Positions 33,306 to 40,687 of a DNA stretch of 64,000 nt are shown here, one piece after another (within the stretch, counting starts at the first letter, position 1; each line of letters opens with the position of its first letter). The stretch lies in contig NZ_KQ949100.1 of assembly GCF_001514305.1 (NCBI RefSeq), positions 93,223 through 157,222 of the forward strand. The letters are read 5' to 3'. Both the position numbers and the translations under genes were made by a program. The notes under the pieces were generated by a model. The model was not told the DNA's origin, made no database searches, and saw only the letters and a list, made by a program, of their open reading frames with translations. This DNA is from Streptomyces dysideae (GTDB taxonomy: Bacteria; Actinomycetota; Actinomycetes; Streptomycetales; Streptomycetaceae).

Positions 33306-34433
33306 ATGTCGATGATTCGTGACCTGCGCGCCGCGGTCCGCCCGTCCCGCCCCTCGCTGCGCAAGGGGCTGCGCATGGACACCGGCGCCTACGACACGAC
33401 ACGCGACCCCGGTACGCCGTCCGCCGTCGTCGACTGCGCCATCTACCGCGACGGCGCCCGGGTCCGCACGGACCAGTCGCTGAGCCCGCACGAGGCGATG
33501 CGCCAGGTGCGGCGCGACGGAGGGTTCGTGTGGATCGGGCTGCATGAGCCGACCGGGGCCGAATTCTCTGGTATCGCAAGCGAGTTCGGGCTGCACCCGC
33601 TGGCCGTGGAGGACGCGGTGCAGGCCCACCAGCGGCCCAAGCTCGAGCGCTACGACGACTCCCTGTTCACCGTCTTCAAGACCATCCACTACGTCGAGCA
33701 CGACGAACTCACCCCCAACAGCGAGGTAGTTGAGACCGGCGAGGTCATGTGCTTCACCGGCCGGGACTTCTTCATCACCGTCCGGCACGGCGGGCAGGGC
33801 TCGCTGCGGGCGCTGCGGCACCGGCTGCAGGACGACCCCGAGCTGCTCGCCAAGGGCCCCTCGGCCGTGCTGCACGCGATCGCCGACCACGTCGTCGACG
33901 GGTACATCGCGGTCGCCGACGCGGTGCAGGACGACATCGACGAGGTGGAGACGGAGGTCTTCTCGCCGGGCCGCAAGGGGGCGCCGCGCGGCACGGACGC
34001 GGGGCGGATCTACCAACTCAAGCGCGAGGTACTGGAGTTCAAGCGCGCGGTGTCGCCGCTGCTGCGTCCCATGCAGCTGCTGAGCGAGCGGCCGATGCGG
34101 CTGATCGACCCGGACATCCAGAAGTACTTCCGGGACGTCGCCGACCACCTGGCCCGCGTCCAGGAGCAGGTCATCGGCTTCGACGAGCTCCTCAACTCGA
34201 TCCTGCAGGCCAACCTCGCGCAGGCGTCCGTCGCGCAGAACGAGGACATGCGGAAGATCACCTCGTGGGCCGCGATCATCGCCGTGCCGACGATGGTGTG
34301 TGGTGTGTACGGCATGAACTTCGACTACATGCCGGAGACGCACTGGAAGTACGGCTACCCGGTGATCATGGTCATCACGGGCGCGATCTGTCTGGGCATC
34401 CACCGTACGCTGAAGCGCAACGGCTGGCTGTGA
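33306..34433 (+). CDS. corA: CorA family magnesium transporter
   Basis: A 375-residue CorA: long cytoplasmic domain, then two C-terminal membrane helices with the hallmark YGMNF near 334-338 and a short basic C-terminus (RTLKRNGWL). Forms pentameric Mg2+/Co2+ channels. ATG 33306 has GAAGGAG 5 nt upstream. It has a long leader that may carry control. A hypothetical gene starts 25 bp downstream, and the MgtE_N-CBS and DUF1003 genes lie within 4 kb, suggesting a magnesium-related neighbourhood. Confidence 0.92.
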   Translation: MSMIRDLRAAVRPSRPSLRKGLRMDTGAYDTTRDPGTPSAVVDCAIYRDGARVRTDQSLSPHEAMRQVRRDGGFVWIGLHEPTGAEFSGIASEFGLHPLAVEDAVQAHQRPKLERYDDSLFTVFKTIHYVEHDELTPNSEVVETGEVMCFTGRDFFITVRHGGQGSLRALRHRLQDDPELLAKGPSAVLHAIADHVVDGYIAVADAVQDDIDEVETEVFSPGRKGAPRGTDAGRIYQLKREVLEFKRAVSPLLRPMQLLSERPMRLIDPDIQKYFRDVADHLARVQEQVIGFDELLNSILQANLAQASVAQNEDMRKITSWAAIIAVPTMVCGVYGMNFDYMPETHWKYGYPVIMVITGAICLGIHRTLKRNGWL

Positions 34434-34457
34434 GTACGCCTGGATAGGCTGGGCGTC

Positions 34458-34970
34458 ATGACAAGTGAGCTGCTCGACCAGGCCCTCGTCGAGGAGGCCA
34501 CGAAGAAGTCCGGCCTCATCTGGGTCCAGGGTCCCGGTGTCCCGGCCCGGGCGCTGTGGCACGCGTGGCACGAGGGTGCGGCGTGTGTCGTCGGCGACGG
34601 TCCCGGCGAGCAGCCGCTGCCGGGGCTGGCCGACGGGGCCACGGCCGAGGTGACGGTCCGCAGCAAGGACAAGGGCGGCCGGCTGGTCTCCTGGACGGCG
34701 AAGGTCGTGGAGCTGGCCCCGGAGACCGAGGCGTGGGACGCGACGGTCGCCGAGCTCAAGGGCAAGCGGCTGAACGCCCCCGACGGCGAGCGGATGACAG
34801 GACGGTGGGCCCGGGAGTGCCGGGTGCTCCGCCTGGAGCCGACAGGGGCCATGGCGTCGCTGCCTGCCGGGAGTCTGGCCGAGGCGCCGCTGCCGTCGTC
34901 GGCGACCACACGGCAGCCGATTCCCGCGGGGCTGCCGCGGCTGCTGATGAAGAGGCGTAAGCGGAAGTAG
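34458..34970 (+). CDS. Conserved hypothetical protein
   Basis: A 170-residue soluble protein (TSELLDQALVEEATKKSGLIWVQ..., RALWHAWHEGAACVV..., ending in basic KRRKRK). The first half looks like a small beta-barrel of the type seen in flavin/F420 split-barrel proteins, which is weak inference. ATG 34458 lies 7 nt after TAGGCT (34445-34450), so it is probably transcribed leaderless from its own promoter although only 25 bp follow corA. Confidence 0.72.
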   Translation: MTSELLDQALVEEATKKSGLIWVQGPGVPARALWHAWHEGAACVVGDGPGEQPLPGLADGATAEVTVRSKDKGGRLVSWTAKVVELAPETEAWDATVAELKGKRLNAPDGERMTGRWARECRVLRLEPTGAMASLPAGSLAEAPLPSSATTRQPIPAGLPRLLMKRRKRK

Positions 34971-34976
34971 CGACCG

Positions 34977-35735
34977 CTACGACGTCGGCAGCTGCTTGCC
35001 GTAGTCCACCGTGTCGCCCTTGCCCGGCTCCGTCAGGGCGAAGTCCTTCCCCCAGGCCGAGAAGGTCAGGGTGCCCGCGTCGCCGGCGCGGGTCAGGCGC
35101 AGGGGGTACGGCTTGCCCTCCAGGGAGACGTCCAGGGTGCCGCCGTCGCCCGAGTCGCCGGTGATGCGGATCGTGCGGATGCCCGCCTGCTCATGGTGGC
35201 CGTCCGTCGCCAGCTTGCCGTGCAGCGTGAGCAGACCGTCGAGGAGGACGTCCTTGTCCGTGAAGCCGCTGAACTTCTTGTACTGGGGGTCGCCCTGCGG
35301 CACCTTCACGTACTTGCCGTCGAGCTTGCCGGCCGCCGCCGCGTCGGAACGGGCGTCGTCGCCCTCGCCGTCCGCGTGGGTCCAGAAGCCCGCGTCGGCC
35401 TTCAGATACAGATCGTCGTCGATGCGCAGCAACCCGAACGTCGTCCCCTGCGAGGTGACCGAGCCGGTGCCGCCGTCGGCCTTCAGACGCATGTCGAGTT
35501 TGTAGGTGCGCCCACTGGTCACCACGGTCCCCGCGAGGCGTACCGCCGTGGCGGCGTCGGCGGCCGTACGCGTCCTGCGCTGGATCTCGTCGGCCGCCAG
35601 CTTGCCGACCCCGTTGGTTCCCGCGTCGGGGTCCTCGCTGCACCCCGTCATCGCCGCTCCCGTCACGACCAGCGCGCACATCGCGCTCACCAGCGCGGCC
35701 CGACGGCGGGTACGGCCCTGGGGAATCGCAGTCAC
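34977..35735 (-). CDS. LppX/LprAFG-like lipoprotein
   Basis: A 252-residue lipoprotein with basic N-terminus (TAIPQGRTRRR), hydrophobic h-region and lipobox AAMTGC. The mature part (RLAGTVVTSGRTYKLDMRLKADG, GLLRIDDDLYLKAD, FWTHADG) resembles the LppX_LprAFG/DUF-type beta-sheet lipoproteins that bind lipids in actinobacteria. The GTG at 35735 is preferred because the signal peptide begins there; the longer reading is not supported. Stop lies 6 bp from the convergent hypothetical gene. Confidence 0.82.
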   Translation of the reverse strand: MTAIPQGRTRRRAALVSAMCALVVTGAAMTGCSEDPDAGTNGVGKLAADEIQRRTRTAADAATAVRLAGTVVTSGRTYKLDMRLKADGGTGSVTSQGTTFGLLRIDDDLYLKADAGFWTHADGEGDDARSDAAAAGKLDGKYVKVPQGDPQYKKFSGFTDKDVLLDGLLTLHGKLATDGHHEQAGIRTIRITGDSGDGGTLDVSLEGKPYPLRLTRAGDAGTLTFSAWGKDFALTEPGKGDTVDYGKQLPTS

Positions 35736-35955
35736 AGGTGAGGCTGCCTTTCTGACGGGGTCCTGATCGGCGTACCGCAGAGTACCCGTGCCGCACCCGC
35801 CCGGCGGAGCCAGTCCGTCCGGACCGCCCACCAGGGCGGATCCGATCGGGACGGGCTAGCCTGAAGCGCACTGAGCGGGCAATTCGGATAAGCGGCACAC
35901 CAGTAGCCGCACGAACGATCTGCATGAACGGTCTGTACGCAAAGGAGGCGCAGCC

Positions 35956-37254
35956 ATGCCAGCCGGCGCCCCCCGGATCTTCGTCTCCCACCTCTCCGGC
36001 GTCGCCGCCTTCGATCCGAACGGCGACCAGGTGGGGCGCGTCCGCGATCTGGTCGTCATGCTGCGCGTCGGGAGAAAACCTCCCCGGCTGCTCGGCCTGG
36101 TCGTCGAACTGGCCACCCGGCGCCGTATGTTCCTGCCCATGACCCGCGTGACCAGCATCGAGTCCGGTCAGGTCATCACCACCGGCGTGCTCAACGTCCG
36201 CCGTTTCGAGCAGCGGCCCACCGAGCGGCTGGTCTTCGGCGAGCTGCTGGACCGGCGGGTCACACTCGTCGAGACCGGCGAGGAAGTGACCGTACTCGAC
36301 CTGTCGGTGCGGCAGTTGCCGGCCCGCCGGGACTGGGAGATCGACCGGGTGTTCGTCCGGAAGGGCAAGAAGGGCGGCGCCTTCCGGCGCAGCAAGGGCG
36401 AGTCGCTGACCGTCGAGTGGTCCGGCGTCACCGGCTTCTCCCTGGAGGAGCAGGGGCAGGGCGCCGAGAGCCTGCTGGCCACCTTCGAGCAACTGCGCCC
36501 GGCCGACCTGGCGAACGTCCTGCACCACCTCTCCCCCAAGCGGCGCGCCGAGGTCGCCGCCGCCCTCGACGACGACCGCCTGGCCGACGTACTGGAAGAG
36601 CTCCCGGAGGACGACCAGATCGAGATCCTCGGCAAGCTGAAGGAGGAGCGGGCCGCCGACGTCCTGGAGGCCATGGACCCGGACGACGCGGCCGACCTGC
36701 TCGCCGAGCTGCCCGAGGAGGACAAGGAACGGCTGCTGAGCCTGATGGAGCCCGCCGACGCGGCCGACATGCGGCGCCTGATGTCGTACGAGGAGCACAC
36801 GGCGGGCGGTCTGATGACGACGGAGCCGATCGTCCTGCGCCCCGACGCCACGGTCGCCGACGCCCTCGCCCGCGTCCGCAACGCCGACCTCTCCCCCGCC
36901 CTGGCAGCCCAGGTCTACGTCTGCCGCCCGCCGGACGAGACCCCGACCGGCAAGTACCTCGGCACGGTCCACTTCCAGCGGTTGCTGCGCGACCCGCCGT
37001 ACACCCTGGTCAGCTCGCTCGTCGACGACGACCTGCAGGCCCTGGCGCCGGACGCTGCGCTGCCCGTCGTCGCCGGGTTCTTCGCGGCGTACGACATGGT
37101 CGCGGCGCCCGTCGTCGACGAGTCGGGGTCGCTGCTGGGCGCGGTGACCGTGGACGACGTCCTCGACCACATGCTGCCCGAGGACTGGCGGGAGACGGAG
37201 TTCCACCTGGACGAGGAGGAAGGGGCCCAGGGGGTGACCGCCCATGGCACCTGA
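35956..37254 (+). CDS. MgtE N-domain / CBS protein lacking the transporter domain
   Basis: A 432-residue soluble protein. N-terminal ~160 residues form two PRC-barrel-like repeats (VSHLSGVAAFDPNGDQVGRVRDL...). An MgtE_N superhelical domain follows (LEELPEDDQIEILGKL, MDPDDAADLLAELPEEDKERLL), then a CBS pair (TTEPIVLRPDATVADAL, AAYDMVAAPVVDESGSLLGAVTVDDVLD). The membrane domain of MgtE is absent, so this is a regulatory Mg2+-sensing part rather than a channel. ATG 35956 has AAAGGAGG upstream. It overlaps the DUF1003 gene by 11 bp. Confidence 0.9.
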   Translation: MPAGAPRIFVSHLSGVAAFDPNGDQVGRVRDLVVMLRVGRKPPRLLGLVVELATRRRMFLPMTRVTSIESGQVITTGVLNVRRFEQRPTERLVFGELLDRRVTLVETGEEVTVLDLSVRQLPARRDWEIDRVFVRKGKKGGAFRRSKGESLTVEWSGVTGFSLEEQGQGAESLLATFEQLRPADLANVLHHLSPKRRAEVAAALDDDRLADVLEELPEDDQIEILGKLKEERAADVLEAMDPDDAADLLAELPEEDKERLLSLMEPADAADMRRLMSYEEHTAGGLMTTEPIVLRPDATVADALARVRNADLSPALAAQVYVCRPPDETPTGKYLGTVHFQRLLRDPPYTLVSSLVDDDLQALAPDAALPVVAGFFAAYDMVAAPVVDESGSLLGAVTVDDVLDHMLPEDWRETEFHLDEEEGAQGVTAHGT

Positions 37255-37837
37255 GCGCGAGACCACCGGCACCCGCGGGCGCGTGGCGTCCGGCGCCACG
37301 GCCGCCACTCGGACCCGCATCCCCCGCCTCGACCAGCCGCGCCCGCCCCGCCGCAGGATCCTGCCCGAATACGACCCGGAGGCCTTCGGACGGCTGTCGG
37401 AGCGGATCGCCCGCTTCATCGGCACCGGGCGGTTCCTCGTCGGGATGACGGTCGTCATCGTCGTGTGGCTGCTGTGGAACATCTTCGCGCCGCGCGACCT
37501 GCGCTTCGACAACTACCCCTTCATCTTCCTGACCCTGATGCTCTCGCTCCAGGCCTCCTACGCCGCCCCGCTGATCCTCCTCGCACAGAACCGGCAGGAC
37601 GACCGCGACCGGGTCAACCTCGAACAGGACCGCAAGCAGAACGAGCGGTCGATCGCCGACACCGAGTACCTGACCCGCGAGATCGCCGCCCTGCGCATCG
37701 GCCTCGGCGAGGTCGCCACCCGGGACTGGATCCGCTCGGAACTGCAGGACGTCATGAAGGAACTGGACGAGCACGGCAACGGCCGGGTCGTATTCCCGGC
37801 AGAACGGTCGTCGGGGCGTGACGTAGACGACCGGTGA
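37244..37837 (+). CDS. DUF1003 membrane protein
   Basis: A 197-residue protein with two membrane helices (FLVGMTVVIVVWLLWNIF and FIFLTLMLSLQASYAAPLILL), the DUF1003 signature, and a conserved charged segment NRQDDRDRVNLEQDRKQNE after the second helix. It overlaps the MgtE_N-CBS gene by 11 bp, so the proteins are translationally coupled and probably work as a pair at the membrane. Whether DUF1003 transports Mg2+ is unproven. Confidence 0.88.
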   Translation: MAPERETTGTRGRVASGATAATRTRIPRLDQPRPPRRRILPEYDPEAFGRLSERIARFIGTGRFLVGMTVVIVVWLLWNIFAPRDLRFDNYPFIFLTLMLSLQASYAAPLILLAQNRQDDRDRVNLEQDRKQNERSIADTEYLTREIAALRIGLGEVATRDWIRSELQDVMKELDEHGNGRVVFPAERSSGRDVDDR

Positions 37838-37880
37838 CGGGCTTTCCAGGGGCACCGTACGGCGCCGTACCATCGTCCTT

Positions 37881-39014
37881 ATGGCTACGGAAGACGCGGT
37901 GCGCGAAGCACTGGCGACGGTGAACGACCCCGAGATCAACCGCCCCATCACCGAACTGGGGATGGTCAAGTCGGTGGAGATCGGTGCGGACGGAGCGGTC
38001 GCGGTCACCGTGTACCTGACGGTCTCCGGCTGCCCCATGCGCGAGACGATCACGCAGCGTGTGACGGAGGCGGTCTCCCGGGTCGACGGCGTGACCGGCG
38101 TCGACGTCACGCTCGACGTGATGAGCGACGAGCAGCGCAAGGAGCTGGCGAACGCCCTGCGCGGCGGCACCGCCGAGCGCGAGGTCCCGTTCGCGAAACC
38201 GGGCTCGCTCACCCGCGTGTACGCGGTGGCGTCCGGCAAGGGCGGCGTCGGCAAGTCGTCGGTGACGGTGAACCTGGCGGCGGCGATGGCGGCGGACGGC
38301 CTGAAGGTCGGTGTCGTGGACGCCGACATCTACGGCCACAGCGTGCCGCGCATGCTGGGCGCCGACGGGCGTCCCACCCAGGTCGAGAACATGATCATGC
38401 CGCCGTCGGCGAACGGCGTGAAGGTCATCTCCATCGGCATGTTCACGCCCGGCAACGCCCCGGTCGTCTGGCGCGGCCCGATGCTCCACCGCGCGCTCCA
38501 GCAGTTCCTGGCGGACGTGTACTGGGGCGATCTGGACGTCCTGCTCCTGGACCTCCCGCCCGGCACGGGCGACATCGCCATCTCGGTCGCCCAGCTGGTT
38601 CCGAACGCCGAGATCCTGGTCGTGACGACGCCTCAGCAGGCGGCCGCCGAGGTGGCCGAGCGGGCGGGCTCCATCGCGGTCCAGACGCACCAGAAGATCG
38701 TCGGCGTGGTGGAGAACATGTCCGGCCTCCCGTGCCCGCACTGCGGCGAGATGGTCGACGTCTTCGGCACGGGCGGCGGCCAGTCGGTCGCCGACGGCCT
38801 CACCCGCACGACCGGCGCCAACGTCCCGGTCCTCGGCAACATCCCCATCGACGTCCGCCTCCGCGAGGGCGGCGACGAGGGCAAGCCGGTGGTCCTGACC
38901 GACCCGGACTCACCGGCGGGGTCGGCGCTGCGGGCCATCGCGGGCAAGCTGGGCGGACGCCAGCGGGGCCTGTCGGGCATGTCGCTGGGGATCACGCCGC
39001 GCAACAAGTTCTGA
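37881..39014 (+). CDS. mrp: Mrp/ApbC family Fe-S cluster carrier ATPase
   Basis: A 377-residue protein: N-terminal MIP18/DUF59 domain (VREALATVNDPEINRPITELGMV..., SGCPMRETI), deviant Walker A GKGGVGKSS, DADIYGHSVPRML, and the Cys pair CPHC for the bridging 4Fe-4S cluster. It transfers Fe-S clusters to apoproteins. ATG 37881 lies 7 nt after TACCAT (37868-37873), so the transcript is probably leaderless. Confidence 0.93.
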   Translation: MATEDAVREALATVNDPEINRPITELGMVKSVEIGADGAVAVTVYLTVSGCPMRETITQRVTEAVSRVDGVTGVDVTLDVMSDEQRKELANALRGGTAEREVPFAKPGSLTRVYAVASGKGGVGKSSVTVNLAAAMAADGLKVGVVDADIYGHSVPRMLGADGRPTQVENMIMPPSANGVKVISIGMFTPGNAPVVWRGPMLHRALQQFLADVYWGDLDVLLLDLPPGTGDIAISVAQLVPNAEILVVTTPQQAAAEVAERAGSIAVQTHQKIVGVVENMSGLPCPHCGEMVDVFGTGGGQSVADGLTRTTGANVPVLGNIPIDVRLREGGDEGKPVVLTDPDSPAGSALRAIAGKLGGRQRGLSGMSLGITPRNKF

Positions 39015-39023
39015 GTCCCGTAC

Positions 39024-39063
39024 GAGGAGGGGGCGCCGTCTGATCCGACGGCGCCCCCTTCTC
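39024..39063. terminator. Bidirectional terminator after mrp
   Basis: 17-bp stem with one mismatch (39024-39040 with 39047-39063), core 12 bp perfect, 6-nt loop, between the convergent mrp and 39092 genes. Confidence 0.85.
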
Positions 39064-39091
39064 GTCCTCTCCCGTACTGTCGTACGACCGC

Positions 39092-39748
39092 CTACGCGTA
39101 GGCGGAGATGTCCTTGATCATGGCGAAGCCGAGACCGTACGCGCTCATGCCTCTCCCGTACGCCCCCACATGCACCCCTTCCTGAGTCGACCCGGCCAGC
39201 ACCCAGCCGAACTCGGACTCCCGGTAGTGGAAGGGCGTGGGCACGCCGTCCACGGGAAGGGACAGCGTCGACCAGGCCGGCCCGGCGAGGTCGTCCGCGA
39301 GGGCCCACGCCGTCTCCGTCTGCTGGTCCAGCCAGTCGTCCCGCAGGGAGTGGTCCATCTGCCCGGGCCAGGTGAAGGACAGCAGCCCCACACCGGCGAG
39401 CCAGGCCGCCGAGGACACCGACGTGGCCTCCAGCAGCCCCGTACCGTCGGCGCTCCGCCGGGACGGATTCGCCGCGACGGTCACCGCCACCGCGAACTTC
39501 TCCTTGTCCTCCGTACCTTCGTGGCGTACGGAGGGCCCGTCACCGTGCCCGATCGAACCGTGCTCGACGGCCCCGTCGGCCGCCGTACCGACCTGCATCA
39601 GCCAGCGCGGCCCCGTGAAGGCCTCATCGAGGCCGTACCACGGGAAGGGCGCCAGCAGGTAGCCGTCGACCGTGCGCCGGGCGGAGGGGACCTGTTGTTC
39701 GCCCTCCGTGGCCGGCGCCTGTGCGACTGCCCTACTCGTCGTCTCCAT
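39092..39748 (-). CDS. Conserved hypothetical protein
   Basis: A 218-residue soluble protein that I do not recognise. It has no signal peptide or membrane segment; Trp-rich motifs (FPWYGLDEAFTGPRWLMQVG, FTWPGQMDHSLRDDW) and a Gly-rich C-terminus (HVGAYGRGMSAYGLGFAMI) are noteworthy. High third-position GC supports coding. The 227 bp upstream to tatB (39749-39975) hold no clear gene. Confidence 0.7.
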   Translation of the reverse strand: METTSRAVAQAPATEGEQQVPSARRTVDGYLLAPFPWYGLDEAFTGPRWLMQVGTAADGAVEHGSIGHGDGPSVRHEGTEDKEKFAVAVTVAANPSRRSADGTGLLEATSVSSAAWLAGVGLLSFTWPGQMDHSLRDDWLDQQTETAWALADDLAGPAWSTLSLPVDGVPTPFHYRESEFGWVLAGSTQEGVHVGAYGRGMSAYGLGFAMIKDISAYA

Positions 39749-39975
39749 GTGCCCGGACGCCTCCTTGCTCTCGCCGGACCGGTCCGGCCCGCCCCCCTTC
39801 GGGCGGCGTTACTCGTTTGAGTACGGTCCGCACAACAACTCGGCAGCATAGCCACACCGCCCCGAGCAGCAGGGAAACCGCCCGGCGCACGGGGTGCGCG
39901 GGCGCCGGGTTCAGGCCGTACGCGCCCCGGGCGGAGTATGAAACGCGTCACGTGCGGGACGCGCCGAGTACCGGA

Positions 39976-40470
39976 TCAGGTGGCGTCCGCGTCGAAGGGC
40001 GGGCGGTCCTCGCGGGGGCTCTCGGGCTTCTTCGTCATGTCGACGGTGCCCTTCGTCATGTCGACGGTGCCGCCGGAGGAACCCGACGATGACGATGACG
40101 ATGACGACGCCGATGACGCCGCGGCCGACGAGGAGGACGATTCCGAGTCACGGCCATGGACGGCGTCCGTGACCTCGGCCATCTCCTTCTTCATGTCGAA
40201 GCCGTTGCGGATCTCCTTGAGCCCCAGGTCGTCGTTGTCCAGCTGCTTGCGGATGAACGTCTTGGGGTTGAGGTCCTCGAAGTCGAAGTCCTTGAACTCC
40301 GGGCCCAGTTCCGACCGGATGTCCTGCTTGGCGCTCTCCGAGAACTCGCGGATCTTACGGATCGTCCGCGTGACGTCCTGGATGACCTTCGGGAGCTTTT
40401 CCGGACCGAATACGAGCACGGCGAGGACGACGAGCGTCACCACCTCGAGCGGTCCTATGTCATTGAACAC
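39976..40470 (-). CDS. tatB: Twin-arginine translocase subunit TatB
   Basis: A 164-residue TatB: one N-terminal membrane helix (residues 7-21), the hinge FGPEKLPKVIQD, an amphipathic helix and a long cytoplasmic region. Residues ~110-135 are a Ser/Ala tract, followed by a duplicated GTVDMTK. TatB with TatC forms the receptor for folded Tat substrates. It is the last gene of the sigE-rseA-htrA-tatB order seen in mycobacteria, separated from htrA by 217 bp (40471-40687). Confidence 0.9.
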   Translation of the reverse strand: MFNDIGPLEVVTLVVLAVLVFGPEKLPKVIQDVTRTIRKIREFSESAKQDIRSELGPEFKDFDFEDLNPKTFIRKQLDNDDLGLKEIRNGFDMKKEMAEVTDAVHGRDSESSSSSAAASSASSSSSSSSGSSGGTVDMTKGTVDMTKKPESPREDRPPFDADAT

Positions 40471-40687
40471 CTGAAGCTCCTTGCGATGTCCTCGGTCCTC
40501 GGCCCTCGGTGGTCAGTGCGGTCTTCCGTGGTCCGGGCCGGGTCCACGGTACCCGGCGTTCCCCTGCGACCGGTACTGTCCCGAGGCCTCCGAATGTGGG
40601 TGAGCGTGCGGTTTTCCGGGTTGTTTGCCTTGTCAGGCCCTCTGTGGAGCGGGTGCGGGGGCTTGTGCTGTGAGGTTCCTGTGGGTC

